From Dermabacter sp. (GTDB lineage: Bacteria; Actinomycetota; Actinomycetes; Actinomycetales; Dermabacteraceae): DNA of 64,000 nt. The stretch lies in assembly GCA_030538475.1 (NCBI GenBank), contig JAUNTX010000002.1, positions 231,026 through 295,025 of the forward strand, read 5' to 3'. The notes below the pieces were generated by a model. The model did not search any database. It worked only from the letters and a program-made list of their open reading frames with translations, and was not told where the DNA came from. This document shows positions 9,235-18,484 of the stretch, piece after piece. How positions within the stretch are numbered: position 1 is the first letter of the stretch; each line of letters begins with the position of its first letter. A program made the translations under genes and the position numbers.

Positions 9235-10083
9235 TTATTCGACGGGGCTGTTGAAGATGGTGAGGATGCCGTTGTCGCCGACGGAGGTGACGTGGCCGCC
9301 GATGACCGTGGCCCGGGTGGGGCCCCATTCGGCCTGGAGGGTGCAGGTGATCTGGTTGGTCTTGGCGGGGATGTCGACGGGGTCGTCGCACGTGGCGCCG
9401 GTGACGGGGATCTTGTTGGCGGCGAGCATGCTGAGTACGAGTGCGGCCACGTCTTCGGGGGCCACGGGGCCTTCCACGCCCCACATGCTGCCGGAGCCGT
9501 AGGCGTGCACTTCGGCGCCGGGCTCGCTGAGTTTGGCGGCGACCTCGGGGCTGAGGGCCGTGTCGAAGGTGAGGAGCAGGCCGACTCCCTGTTCGGAGGA
9601 GTAGGTGCCGTAGGCGTAGGCGGTGCGTTCGGCGCCGTCGGCGTCGGTGAAGGAGCAGGCCACGCCCTGGCTGCCGAGCGGCAGGTCCAGGTCGCTCGCG
9701 CAGTTGACGTTCTCGAAGAGCCCGTCGGGGTTGGATTCGGCGACGGCCTTTTCGATGGTGGCCTTGGTCATCGGGAAGTCGAGCTGTTCCACGGCGGTGC
9801 CGGTGAGTTCGGCGAGGCTGCTGCTGGCCCAGTGGCCGAAGAGGGCGGGCCCGGCGGTGGCAGGGGTGCGCTCAGCCTCGGTCGTGGTCGCGGTGGGCGA
9901 CGGGGTGGCGCTCGTGGTGGCATCGGCCGACGGGATGCGGGTAGAGGTGGCTTTTGGCGGTTGCGGGCTGGCGGTGCCCGGATCGGCGCTGGGTGTGCCG
10001 GAGCACGAGGCGAGCAGGAGGGTCGCGGCAAACATGGCTGCGGAGCTGCGTGCCACGGACTGCCCATTCAGTGCTCGGGTCAT
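9235..10083 (-). CDS. Lipoprotein with DUF4333-like domains
   Basis: The 282-residue protein begins MTRALNGQSVARSSAAMFAA and reaches the lipobox LLASC, with the lipid-modified Cys at residue 27. A Ser/Thr/Pro/Ala linker follows (about 28-80), then two Cys-containing segments. The second (TGATCDDPVDIPAKTNQITC and the beta strands after it) resembles the DUF4333 lipoprotein domain common in actinobacteria, with its paired cysteines. It would sit on the outer face of the membrane; function is unknown. I took the ATG at 10083, because the preceding open frame lacks a signal peptide. Confidence 0.75.
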   Translation of the reverse strand: MTRALNGQSVARSSAAMFAATLLLASCSGTPSADPGTASPQPPKATSTRIPSADATTSATPSPTATTTEAERTPATAGPALFGHWASSSLAELTGTAVEQLDFPMTKATIEKAVAESNPDGLFENVNCASDLDLPLGSQGVACSFTDADGAERTAYAYGTYSSEQGVGLLLTFDTALSPEVAAKLSEPGAEVHAYGSGSMWGVEGPVAPEDVAALVLSMLAANKIPVTGATCDDPVDIPAKTNQITCTLQAEWGPTRATVIGGHVTSVGDNGILTIFNSPVE

Positions 10084-10270
10084 GGTGTCGATCGCCTTTC
10101 GTTCGGGTGCGGCGCCCCTCAAGGGAAGTGGGGCCACGGTGGGGGTGAAGCGAGACGATGTCGCTGCCGCCTCCGCGGTGAGGGGCGCCGTCACCATCAT
10201 GACGCGCCCGAGCCAAAAAGTAAAGAGTAGGCAAAGAAGAAATTGTGAAGATTTCTGGCCGGTGGCGCGA

Positions 10271-10741
10271 CTACATCTCGAACGGGCGCTCGTACGGCCC
10301 GGCCTCGCCCTCGGGAACGCTGACGTTGACCATCCACGAGACCCCGAAGCGGTCCTGGAGACCGCCGAACACGTCGCCCCACATGACCCGGCTGAGCGGC
10401 ATGTAGGTGTCGGGGTTGGCGTCCTTCGCGAGCGCCTCGAAGCGCGGGGCGATGGCCTCGAGATCCGCGGCGGAGTCCCCCACGAGGGCGAGGTTGAAGT
10501 TGTTACCCACGCGCACCTCAAACGGGGTCTCCTCGATGATGTCGGCCGCCATGAGGGTGAACAGGTCGGTGCTCAGCTGCGAGTTCATGACCTTGGTGGC
10601 GCTCGGCGAATCCGCAGGCTGGGCGTGCGCCTCGCCGAACGTGGTCACCATGAGCTCACCGCCGAACACGGACTGGTAGTACTCCATGGCCTCGCGCGTG
10701 GTGCCTTCGAAGTTGATGTAGGCGCGCAGTTCAACAGACAT
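10271..10741 (-). CDS. VOC-family (PhnB/glyoxalase-like) protein
   Basis: The protein has 156 residues, the normal size of PhnB-like proteins. It opens with the beta strand RAYINFEGTTREAMEYYQSVFGGEL, typical of the vicinal oxygen chelate fold, and ends with FGVSWMVNVSV, a common family ending (D-x-F-G-x-x-W). Such proteins bind metals or small ligands, and the substrate is rarely known. GGAAGGG provides a good Shine-Dalgarno seven bases before the ATG. Neighbours give no clue to its substrate. Confidence 0.85.
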   Translation of the reverse strand: MSVELRAYINFEGTTREAMEYYQSVFGGELMVTTFGEAHAQPADSPSATKVMNSQLSTDLFTLMAADIIEETPFEVRVGNNFNLALVGDSAADLEAIAPRFEALAKDANPDTYMPLSRVMWGDVFGGLQDRFGVSWMVNVSVPEGEAGPYERPFEM

Positions 10742-10845
10742 GTGGGGGTCCCTTCCAAAACGATGTGGTGAAGGGATCGTACGGTGATCGACCCGAGCAA
10801 TCCCCGAGAGTTCGCCGGGACAACGCCGGTGTCGGTGCCCGGTGC

Positions 10846-12357
10846 CTAGTCGCCCGCGGATGTGCGGGCGCCGAGGCGTACGGCGCGCTCGTCGGCCTGT
10901 TCGGCAGCCTCGTTGAGCGCGCGCGCCTTTTCGGCCTCCTCGAAGCTCTCGTTGATCGCCGCCACGGAGACGCGACGGCGGAACACCAGCCAGTAGGCGA
11001 TGGTCACGATGGCCACGAAGGGGATGCCGACGGCGGCGGCAATCTGCATCCGCTCCACCGCCAGCACGGTGGAGAACACGATGGCGAGGCCCACGAGGCC
11101 CGCGATAGCGGTCGCGGAACCGCCGGGCATGCGGAACAGTTCCCGGCCGTCGCGCGTGCGCGCATAGACGAGGTAGGTGACGAGGATGAGCGCCCACACG
11201 AGCACGACGGAGAACGTCACGACGCTCATGAGCATCGGGAAGATCCCGCCGATCCCGGAGACGGCCAGCAGGACGGTCGCGATGATGCCGATGCTGTGGA
11301 CGGCAATGCCGGGCACGGGCACGCCCCGGCTTGTGGTCCATCCGAGCGCGCGCGGCGCGAGGTGATCGGCGGCGAGGGAGTGCAGGAAGCGGCTGCCCGC
11401 GTACACGTTCGCGTTCGCAGCTGAGAGCGCCGCGACCAGCACGATGAAGTTCGTGACCGACGCCGCCTGCGGCACGCCCACGAGCTCGAAGACCATGACG
11501 AACGGCGACTGGTGAACGTCCCCGCCCGCGCCGGAGGCCTTCACCCACGGCACGAGCGCCACGACAATCCCGATGGCGAGCACGTAGAACAGGCTCAGGC
11601 GAATCACTGTGGACTGGGCGGCGGTGCGGATGGACCTGGCCGGATTCTTCGCCTCCGCCGCGGTGATGGACAGCAGCTCGATCCCGCCGAAGGAGAACAT
11701 GACGATACTCATCGCCATCCACACGCCCGAAAGACCGAAGGGGAAGAACCCGCCATCGGCGGTCCAGTTGTCCAGACCGGCGGCGGGGGCCGACGGCAGC
11801 CCCACGAACACGAGCAGCAGACCCACGAGGATGAACAGCACCACCGCGATGACCTTGATGGAGCTGAGGTAGAACTCGATCACGCCGAAGCTCTTCACGC
11901 TCGCGAGGTTCACGCCAACGATGATCGCGGCGAAGATGACGATCCCGGCCCACAGCGGCACCTGCGGGAACCAGAAGCCCAGGTAGGTGGCGCACGCGAC
12001 GATTTCGACAGCCGTCACCGCGACCGTGACGATCCAATACAGCCACCGCACGAGGTAGCCCCAGTAGGGCGAGAGGTAGCGGGCGGCGAGGGTGCCGAAG
12101 CCGCCCTGCACGGGGTAGCGCGAGGCCATTTCCCCCATGGCCAGGGCGATGGTCACGGCGATCATCGAGCCGAACGCGAAGCAGAGGATCACCGCGGGGC
12201 CCGCCATCCCGATAGCGGAGCCGGAGCCGAGGAACAGGCCCGTGCCGAGCGCGGAGCCCATGGCGATCATCGCCATCTGCCCGTGCGTGAGGGACCGCTG
12301 GAGGTGCTGGTGGTCGGCGGGAGAGGAGGGGGCCGACGGCGGGTGCTGAGAACGCAT
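10846..12357 (-). CDS. Amino-acid permease, APC superfamily (AAT family)
   Basis: The 503-residue protein has about twelve hydrophobic segments and the family start GQMAMIAMGSALGTGLFLGSG, in which GxGxGLF-type glycines line the substrate site of AAT permeases. YPVQGGFGTLAARYLSPYWG and FSFGGIELLSITAAEAKNP are further hallmarks. It would import an amino acid with protons across the membrane; which one cannot be read. The charged C-terminal tail is cytoplasmic. Its start is a clear leaderless case: the leftward -10 TAACAT lies six bases before the ATG. Confidence 0.87.
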   Translation of the reverse strand: MRSQHPPSAPSSPADHQHLQRSLTHGQMAMIAMGSALGTGLFLGSGSAIGMAGPAVILCFAFGSMIAVTIALAMGEMASRYPVQGGFGTLAARYLSPYWGYLVRWLYWIVTVAVTAVEIVACATYLGFWFPQVPLWAGIVIFAAIIVGVNLASVKSFGVIEFYLSSIKVIAVVLFILVGLLLVFVGLPSAPAAGLDNWTADGGFFPFGLSGVWMAMSIVMFSFGGIELLSITAAEAKNPARSIRTAAQSTVIRLSLFYVLAIGIVVALVPWVKASGAGGDVHQSPFVMVFELVGVPQAASVTNFIVLVAALSAANANVYAGSRFLHSLAADHLAPRALGWTTSRGVPVPGIAVHSIGIIATVLLAVSGIGGIFPMLMSVVTFSVVLVWALILVTYLVYARTRDGRELFRMPGGSATAIAGLVGLAIVFSTVLAVERMQIAAAVGIPFVAIVTIAYWLVFRRRVSVAAINESFEEAEKARALNEAAEQADERAVRLGARTSAGD

Positions 12358-12445
12358 TGCTCAATGTTAAGCCCGGCGCGGCCCGCGGCTCAGGACGGAC
12401 CACCCACCGGCCACAAAGAAGACCGGCGACGACAAAGAAGGGCAC

Positions 12446-12480
12446 GGAAAAGGCGGGCCTCCCCGAAGGGAAGCCCGCCA
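12446..12480 (-). terminator. Intrinsic terminator of the rpsF-rplI operon
   Basis: Leftward, GGCGGGC and TCCC pair with GGGA and GCCCGCC around a TTCG tetraloop with one mismatch, then TTTTCC. It lies about 20 bases past the rplI stop and should end the ribosomal protein operon. Confidence 0.85.
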
Positions 12481-12500
12481 TTTCGCTGAGTGCTGTGCGC

Positions 12501-12971
12501 TTAGGCGCGTGCGCCCTTCGCGGCGACAACCTGGACAACCAGGTTCGCGTACACCTCGTCGTGCAGACGCACGGTCACGGTGTATTCGCCGAGCGACTTG
12601 ATGGGCGAGGTGAACTCGACCTTGCGGCGATCGATCTCGCGATCGAACACGGCCTTGACGGCTTCGGCAACCTCGGTGGAGGTCACGGCGCCGAAGAGGC
12701 GACCGCCCTGGCCGGCACGCTCGGCCACAACGACCGGCTTGGTCTGCAGCAGGTCGCGCAGCGCCTGGGCATCCTCGAGCGAAGCGATGGAACGCTTCGA
12801 GGCGGCCACGGCCATCTGATCGAGCTGACGCTCCGCGCCCTTGGTCCACGGGGTGGCCAGGTTGCGGGGCAGGAGGTAGTTACGGGCGTAGCCCGCCTTG
12901 ACCTCGACGACATCGCCGGGAGCGCCGAGCTTGGACACCTCGTGGGTGAGGATGAGCTTGGTGTTTGCCAT
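12501..12971 (-). CDS. rplI: 50S ribosomal protein bL9
   Basis: The 156-residue protein has the L9 N-terminal domain MANTKLILTHEVSKLGAPGD, the signature GYARNYLLPRNLA (about 27-39), a long connecting helix, and the C-terminal rRNA-binding domain (PIKSLGEYTVTVRLHDEV). It is the last gene of the rpsF-ssb-rpsR-rplI operon and is followed by a strong terminator. A Shine-Dalgarno (AAAGGA) precedes its ATG. Confidence 0.95.
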   Translation of the reverse strand: MANTKLILTHEVSKLGAPGDVVEVKAGYARNYLLPRNLATPWTKGAERQLDQMAVAASKRSIASLEDAQALRDLLQTKPVVVAERAGQGGRLFGAVTSTEVAEAVKAVFDREIDRRKVEFTSPIKSLGEYTVTVRLHDEVYANLVVQVVAAKGARA

Positions 12972-12992
12972 GGTCTAGATCCTTTCTTCTGC

Positions 12993-13229
12993 TCAGCGAC
13001 CGGAGGTCGAGTAGGGCAGAAGGGCGATCTCGCGGGCGTTCTTCACGGCCTTCGCGATCTGACGCTGCTCCTGGACGGACACGCCGGTGACACGGCGGGC
13101 ACGGATCTTTCCGCGATCCGAGATGAACTTACGAAGAACGGCAGCATCCTTGTAATCGATCGACTCGATTCCGGCGCTCTTGAGCGGGTTCTGCTTCTTC
13201 TTCGGCTTACGAAGAACTGGCTTCGCCAT
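12993..13229 (-). CDS. rpsR: 30S ribosomal protein bS18
   Basis: The 78-residue protein has the S18 core [19 protein letters not shown] followed by [20 protein letters not shown]. It contains no cysteine, so it is the zinc-independent type; in mycobacteria the operon copy is the cysteine-bearing type. I take the Cys-free form at this place as a lineage trait rather than a sign of transfer. S18 binds S6, encoded by the first gene of this operon. Confidence 0.95.
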   Translation of the reverse strand: MAKPVLRKPKKKQNPLKSAGIESIDYKDAAVLRKFISDRGKIRARRVTGVSVQEQRQIAKAVKNAREIALLPYSTSGR

Positions 13230-13308
13230 CGTGGTGCTCCTTTAGCTTTCTGGAGCCCGGGGTTCTAGCCCGGGATGGAAGGAAAAACTGGACAATACTG
13301 GGGGGGGT

Positions 13309-13884
13309 TTAGAACGGTGGGGGTTCTTCCGCGCCGCCGCCACTCCAGGGATCGGCACCGGCCGGATTACCGGCCTGGCCACCCTGGTTGTAGCCGCCGC
13401 CACGGTTCTGGCCGTAGCCACCCTGGCCGCCCTGGTTAAAGCCGCCGCCCTGCTGGCCGCCGCCAAATCCGCCCTGGCTCTGGCCACCCTGGCCCCCGCC
13501 GAATCCGCCTCCGCCGCCGCGCTGCACCTTGGTGGGCTTGGCGGTGGCGTAACGGAGCGAGGGGCCCACCTCATCGACCTGAAGTTCGATGGAGGTGCGG
13601 TTGTTGCCGTCGCGATCGGTGTAGGAGCGCTGCTGGAGGCGTCCCTGCACGATCACGCGCGAGCCCTTTTCGAGCGATTCGGCCACGTTTTCCGCGGCGT
13701 CACGCCAGATCGAGCAGCGCAGGAAGAGGGCCTCGCCGTCCTTCCATTCGCTGGTTTGGCGATCGAAGGTGCGCGGGGTGGAGGCAACGGTGAACGACGC
13801 GACGGGAACGCCGGAGTTCGTGAACCGAAGCTCCGGGTCTGCGGTCAGGTTGCCGACCACTGTGATGACGGTTTCGCCTGCCAT
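13309..13884 (-). CDS. ssb: Single-stranded DNA-binding protein
   Basis: The OB-fold domain fills about residues 1-110 ([46 protein letters not shown]). A Gly/Gln/Asn-rich linker follows, then the acidic tip AEEPPPF, which replaces the common DDEPPF and should still dock DNA-repair partners. The length, 191 residues, is normal for actinobacteria. It lies between rpsF and rpsR, the usual place for the essential SSB. Confidence 0.95.
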   Translation of the reverse strand: MAGETVITVVGNLTADPELRFTNSGVPVASFTVASTPRTFDRQTSEWKDGEALFLRCSIWRDAAENVAESLEKGSRVIVQGRLQQRSYTDRDGNNRTSIELQVDEVGPSLRYATAKPTKVQRGGGGGFGGGQGGQSQGGFGGGQQGGGFNQGGQGGYGQNRGGGYNQGGQAGNPAGADPWSGGGAEEPPPF

Positions 13885-13936
13885 GACTCTCTTCCTTCAG
13901 CTGGGGGGTTGGTGGGGTGCCGCGTGGCGGCTGGTC

Positions 13937-14227
13937 TCACGCAGCGTCGACGCGCATGAGCTTGGTGCGCAGAACGGACTCGTTGAGTCCGAGCTGACGG
14001 TCAAGCTCGGCAGCCGTCGCCGGCGTGGAGGTGAAGCTGAGGACGATGTAGACGCCTTCGGCCTTCTTGTTGATCTCGTAGGCGAACTTGCGCTTGCCCC
14101 AGATGTCAACGTTGTCAACGGTGCCGCCCTCAGCGGGGACAACCTGGATGAGCTTTTCGAACGTGGATCCTACGGTCCGCTCGTCGGTCGACGGGTCGAG
14201 GATCACAACCATTTCATACGTGCGCAT
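13937..14227 (-). CDS. rpsF: 30S ribosomal protein bS6
   Basis: The 96-residue protein begins [19 protein letters not shown] and contains [21 protein letters not shown], the bS6 core. It is the first gene of the operon. The 5' leader is about 100 bases, with base-pairing potential around the Shine-Dalgarno (see 14228-14329). An AGGAGG lies 12-13 bases from the ATG, a longer spacing than usual. Confidence 0.95.
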   Translation of the reverse strand: MRTYEMVVILDPSTDERTVGSTFEKLIQVVPAEGGTVDNVDIWGKRKFAYEINKKAEGVYIVLSFTSTPATAAELDRQLGLNESVLRTKLMRVDAA

Positions 14228-14329
14228 GTGTGTGTACCCACCTCCTGTGGTCTATCGCGGCCACGGTCCTTCCGTGGCAGGAGGGTTCATGCTGTCCGTG
14301 GGCGTTGGACCACAGACTGCACGAGCATA
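14228..14329 (-). promoter_or_regulatory. rpsF leader with possible S6:S18 autoregulatory fold
   Basis: The leftward -10 TATGCT is at 14324-14329. Downstream, CTGTGGTC (complement of 14308-14315) can pair perfectly with GACCACAG (complement of 14245-14252), whose last bases run into the AGGAGG Shine-Dalgarno. Inside lies a hairpin CCACGG-aagga-CCGTGG (14261-14277). Bacterial rpsF leaders are known to bind the S6:S18 complex for feedback control through a CCG-containing hairpin; this layout is compatible, but the exact motif was not verified. Confidence 0.5.
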
Positions 14330-14398
14330 CCCGTGATCCGCGGGCGGCGACAGGGCTCACGAGGCGCTGGGACTCATCGCACACCCCGACCTCCGCCG

Positions 14399-16774
14399 CT
14401 ACCCGTCCTCCGGGCCCCGCGTCGGCTGGACGTTGCCGCCCGTCGGCGTCGGCTGCGGAGTGGTCGGGGCCGGGGTGGTCGGCTGTGGCGCGGGCTGCTG
14501 CGTCGGCTGCTCGGTCGGTTGCGGATTCTCCGTCGGCTGCGGGTCCTCCGTCGGCTCCTCGGTCTCCTCCGGCTGGGTCGTCTCCTCCGTCTGCGTGGGC
14601 GAGGGCGCCTGCGTGGGCGACTGCGTGGTGCCCGAGCTGCGGTTGCCGCCGCTCTGCCGCTGGATCTTCGCCTCCGACGGGAAGTTCATGACCTCCATGC
14701 CCTCCATCGAGGGGCGCATGATGTCGAGCCACAGGTCCGTGGGAATGGTGCCGCCGGAGATGTAGCGCTCGCCCCCAAAGGGCGTGAGCGCCTCTTCCGT
14801 GGAGCCGTCGGCCGACGGCTGGAACATGCCCACCGCCGTCACGAGCTGCGGGGTGTAGCCCACGAACCAGGCGGAGCGGAACGATTCCGAGGTGCCGGTC
14901 TTGCCCGCCACGGGGCGATTCATCGCCCGCTGCACCTGATTGGCCGAACCGCTCCCGCTCGTCGGCCCCTGGAGCGCGACCGTCGCGTTCGTGGCCACGC
15001 CCTCCTCGAAGACGCGCTCGCCCGCATCCTTGTGTTCGAAGGCGGTCGAACCATCCGGGTTCGTCACCTTCTGCACGATGTAGGGCTCGCGCTTGATGCC
15101 GCCGGAGGCCAGCGTGGCGTACGCGGTGGCCATCTCCTGCACGGTGGGTGAGGCGGTGCCGAGCACGTTCGGCGCCTCCGCATCGAGGCCGGGCGTGTTC
15201 TCCGGCAGGCCCAGCTTGATCGCCGCCGCGCGGGTCTTCTCCGGGCCCATGTCGATGTTCAGGTCGGCATACGCGGTGTTGATCGAGTTCTCCGTGGCCT
15301 TCAGAAGGTTCACAGGCCCGTAGGAAATGTTGTTGAAGTTCTTGACGGTCCAGCCGCCGAAGGTCTCGGGCGAATTACCGTTCCACGTGGAGCGCAGGCT
15401 GTAGCCATCGTCGATCGCGGCCACGAGCGTGAACGCCTTGAACGTGGAGCCGGCCTGCATGCGCGACTGCGTGGCATCGTTGCGGCCCTGCTGGATGTAG
15501 TCGGGCCCGCCGTACATGGCGCGAATCGCCCCCGTGCTCGGGTCCAGCGTCATCGTGCCCACCTTGTTGTTCTCCGGGCGGTCCTCCGGCAGGGCGTTCA
15601 CCGCATCGATCGTGTTCTGCTGGATGCGCGGATCGATCGTGGAGACGATCGTGTAGCCGCCCGTATCCACCTGATCGGGCGTGATGCCGTTCTTCTCCAT
15701 CTCCGCCTTCACGGCGGTGAGGAGGTACCCGTTCGTGCCGCCGAGCTTGTTCTGGGGCGCGTACTCGATGGTCTCGGGGAAGGTGAGCGCGTCCGCTTCC
15801 TCCTTGGTCATGGTCTTCGTTTCGTTGACCTGACGTTCGATCACCCGGGCCCACTTGGTCTGCGCCACCTCGGGATTCGCCGCCGGATCGTACGCGCTCG
15901 GCGCGGGGATCACGGCCACGAGCAGCGCGGCCTCGGCATCGGTGAGGTCCTTCGCATCCTTGCCGAAGTACGCCTGAGAGGCCGCCTGCACGCCGTAGGC
16001 GGAGCGGCCGAAGTAGATGGTGTTGAGGTAGCGCGCGAGGATTTCATCCTTGCTGATCTCCTGGTCGGTCTTGACCGCCATGATCATCTCGCGCACCTTG
16101 CCGGAATAGCTCGTGACCGTGCCGGTGTAGTAGTTCTCGACGTACTGCTGCGTGATCGTCGAGCCACCCTGGCGGGCCCCGCCCTGCAGGTTGTTGAGGA
16201 ACGCGCGCAGGATGCCGCGCGGGGAGATGCCGCGGTTCTCGTAGAACGTCGAATCCTCGGAGGCCACCACGGCGTCCTTCACGTTCTGCGGGATCTCGTC
16301 TCCGGGCAGGATCGTGCGGTTGAGCTCGCTGAACTCACCCATGAGCGTCTCTCCGTCGGAGAAGTAGACGCGGGAGGTCTGCGCGATGGCCACGTCGCTG
16401 GCCTCGGGAATGTCCGTGTCGTTGTAGAGCCACGCGCCCGCGCCGAGCACGAGCAGCACCATGAGGGCGAGGGTCGCGGTGATGAGGCGCAGTGAGGGCA
16501 GCCAGCGCCACACGCCGCTCTTTCCCGCGCGCGGGTAGTTGAGGAGGTTCTTCTTCGGCTTCGCGCCTCCCGCGGCGGTCGCTTTCGCGCTCCGGCTCGC
16601 GGAAGCCTTCGCGCCCGCGCCGGCGCCCGCGGCACCGGCCGCCGAGCGTGACGTGCCCACCTGGGCGGGCTTCACGCTGCGCGAACTGGACTTGGCGGCG
16701 CCGGGAGTGCGCGCGGAGTCGGAGATTCGGCGGCCGCCGGGGTTCTTGCGGCCTTTCGAGGGCTTATCGCTCAC
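14399..16774 (-). CDS. ponA: Class A penicillin-binding protein (GT51 transglycosylase/transpeptidase)
   Basis: The 791-residue bifunctional enzyme polymerises and cross-links peptidoglycan. Order of parts: a basic Ser/Ala-rich cytoplasmic tail (1-100), a membrane anchor (LRLITATLALMVLLVLGAGA), a GT51 domain with EDSTFYENRG (catalytic Glu near 174) and GGSTITQQYVENYY, then the transpeptidase with STFK (near 440), SIN and KTGT (near 624). The C-terminus is a long Pro/Thr/Glu/Gln-rich tail (QPTENPQPTEQ-type repeats), as in mycobacterial PonA1. Its place just before rpsF in the direction of transcription also matches ponA1. The start is a GTG with GAGAGGA upstream. Confidence 0.92.
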   Translation of the reverse strand: MSDKPSKGRKNPGGRRISDSARTPGAAKSSSRSVKPAQVGTSRSAAGAAGAGAGAKASASRSAKATAAGGAKPKKNLLNYPRAGKSGVWRWLPSLRLITATLALMVLLVLGAGAWLYNDTDIPEASDVAIAQTSRVYFSDGETLMGEFSELNRTILPGDEIPQNVKDAVVASEDSTFYENRGISPRGILRAFLNNLQGGARQGGSTITQQYVENYYTGTVTSYSGKVREMIMAVKTDQEISKDEILARYLNTIYFGRSAYGVQAASQAYFGKDAKDLTDAEAALLVAVIPAPSAYDPAANPEVAQTKWARVIERQVNETKTMTKEEADALTFPETIEYAPQNKLGGTNGYLLTAVKAEMEKNGITPDQVDTGGYTIVSTIDPRIQQNTIDAVNALPEDRPENNKVGTMTLDPSTGAIRAMYGGPDYIQQGRNDATQSRMQAGSTFKAFTLVAAIDDGYSLRSTWNGNSPETFGGWTVKNFNNISYGPVNLLKATENSINTAYADLNIDMGPEKTRAAAIKLGLPENTPGLDAEAPNVLGTASPTVQEMATAYATLASGGIKREPYIVQKVTNPDGSTAFEHKDAGERVFEEGVATNATVALQGPTSGSGSANQVQRAMNRPVAGKTGTSESFRSAWFVGYTPQLVTAVGMFQPSADGSTEEALTPFGGERYISGGTIPTDLWLDIMRPSMEGMEVMNFPSEAKIQRQSGGNRSSGTTQSPTQAPSPTQTEETTQPEETEEPTEDPQPTENPQPTEQPTQQPAPQPTTPAPTTPQPTPTGGNVQPTRGPEDG

Positions 16775-16895
16775 GCTCTCGTGTCCTCTCGTGTGTCCTC
16801 AAGCGCCACCGCGTACGCGGCAGCAATTTCATCAGTATGCGGGAGCAGCCTGGGCCGGGAAATAGTCGGGGGTAAAGTTCACACCCGCCGCACCG

Positions 16896-18374
16896 TCAGC
16901 CGTTGCGGGCCTGCCACCACTGCAGGAGACGCTCCGTGGCGGCTTCGCGGCCCAGGGGGCCTTCCTCCATGCGCAGCTCCAACAGATAGGAATAGGCCTC
17001 GCCCACGAGCGGTCCCGGCTCCAGACCCAGCAGTTCCATGATGGCGCGGCCATCCAGGTCGGGGCGGATCTTCCCGATCTCCTCGCGCGCCTCCACCTCG
17101 GCGATGCGCCGCTCGAGGTCGTCGTAGGCGCCGCGCAGCATCGCGGCCTTGCGCTTGTTGCGGGTCGTGCAGTCGGCCCGGGTTAGTCGGTGCAGGCGCT
17201 GCAGGAGCGGCCCCGCATCGCTCACGTAGCGGCGCACGGCGCTGTCGGACCACTCCGCGTCCGCGTACCCGTGGAACCGCAGATGCAGTTCCACGAGGCG
17301 GGCCACGGCCTTCGTCGTGTCCTTATCAAACTTCAGGGCCTTCATCCGCTTCGCGGTCATGCGCGCGCCCACCACCTCGTGAAAGCGGAACGTCACCACC
17401 CCGCCGGGCTCGTACGCGCGAGTGTCGGGCTTGCCAACGTCGTGCATGAGGGCCGCGAACCGCAAGATGAAGTCCGGCCCGGGAACGGGACCGTCGGCCC
17501 CCGTCTCAAGATCGATGGCCTGGTCAAGCACCGTGAGGGAGTGGGTGTAGACGTCCTTGTGGCGGTGGTGCTCGTCGATCTCGAGCTGCATCGCGGGCAG
17601 CTCGGGCAGCACGATCGCGGCGAGGCCCAGCTCCACCATCTGCTCGAGCGCGGCGCGCGGGTGAGCGCCGACGATGAGCTTGACGAGTTCTTCGCGCACG
17701 CGCTCCGCGGAGACGATCTCGAGCCGCCCCGCGAGCGCACGGATCGCCTGCGCAGTCTCCGCTTCAATCGAGAACCCGAGCTGGGAGACGAAGCGGACCG
17801 CCCGCAGCATCCGCAGCGGATCGTCACTGAAGGACTGTTCGGGGGCCACGGGGGTGCGCAGGACTCCCGTGGCGAGGTCGTAGAGGCCGCCGAAGGGATC
17901 CACGAAGTCGAGCGAGGGCAGGCGCACGGCCATCGCGTTGACCGTGAAGTCGCGGCGGGAGAGGTCTCCCTCGATGGCGGTGCCGAACGTGACCGTCGGC
18001 TTGCGGGAATCGGCGTCGTATTCCTCGGTCCGATAGGTCGTGATCTCGACCTTGACCCCGTCTTTTTGGGCGCCGAGGGTGCCGAACGCGCGCCCCATGT
18101 CCCAGATGGCGCCGCCGCCCACCCAGGCGCGCAGGATCCGCTCGGTCTCCTCGGGGTGCGCGGAGGTCGTGAAGTCGAGGTCGTCGCTGCTGCGGCCCAG
18201 CAGCGCGTCGCGCACGGGCCCGCCCACGAGCGCGAGCTCGGCACCCGCCTGCTCGAACAGGGCGCCGAGGTCGTGGATCGAGGGGGGCAGGGCAGCAAAC
18301 ATGGTCGCGGCCCTCGTGCGCACCAGATCAAGATCCAGGACGGGGGCGCCCGGGGTGGTTGCGCGTTCGTTCAC
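16896..18374 (-). CDS. cca: CCA tRNA nucleotidyltransferase
   Basis: The enzyme adds or repairs the 3' CCA of tRNAs, needed here since the three tRNAs in view lack encoded CCA. The nucleotidyltransferase head has GGPVRDALLG at 51-60 and DLD at 65-67 (metal-binding acidic residues). RDFTVNAMA and DPFGG are further class II signatures. A C-terminal HD domain is present (MHDVGKPDTR, near 310), as in the actinobacterial PcnA-like form. The length is 492. It is divergent from the DUF6049 gene, as in M. tuberculosis, except that no mutT-like gene lies between them. The start is GTG. Confidence 0.92.
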   Translation of the reverse strand: MNERATTPGAPVLDLDLVRTRAATMFAALPPSIHDLGALFEQAGAELALVGGPVRDALLGRSSDDLDFTTSAHPEETERILRAWVGGGAIWDMGRAFGTLGAQKDGVKVEITTYRTEEYDADSRKPTVTFGTAIEGDLSRRDFTVNAMAVRLPSLDFVDPFGGLYDLATGVLRTPVAPEQSFSDDPLRMLRAVRFVSQLGFSIEAETAQAIRALAGRLEIVSAERVREELVKLIVGAHPRAALEQMVELGLAAIVLPELPAMQLEIDEHHRHKDVYTHSLTVLDQAIDLETGADGPVPGPDFILRFAALMHDVGKPDTRAYEPGGVVTFRFHEVVGARMTAKRMKALKFDKDTTKAVARLVELHLRFHGYADAEWSDSAVRRYVSDAGPLLQRLHRLTRADCTTRNKRKAAMLRGAYDDLERRIAEVEAREEIGKIRPDLDGRAIMELLGLEPGPLVGEAYSYLLELRMEEGPLGREAATERLLQWWQARNG

Positions 18375-18471
18375 GGTGACTCTTTCGTTCGGGGGTGGTC
18401 GGGCGGTGACGTGGGGCGAGTCACCTGTGCCGTGGCTCGCCGCCGGAGCTTCGCATCCAGGCCGGGCGTTT

Positions 18472-18484
18472 TACAGTGGGGGCA
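18472..18484 (+). promoter_or_regulatory. Leaderless promoter of the DUF6049-murJ cluster
   Basis: TACAGT at 18472-18477 is followed by six bases and then the ATG at 18484, so transcription should begin at or beside the start codon. No clear -35 is seen. Confidence 0.55.
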
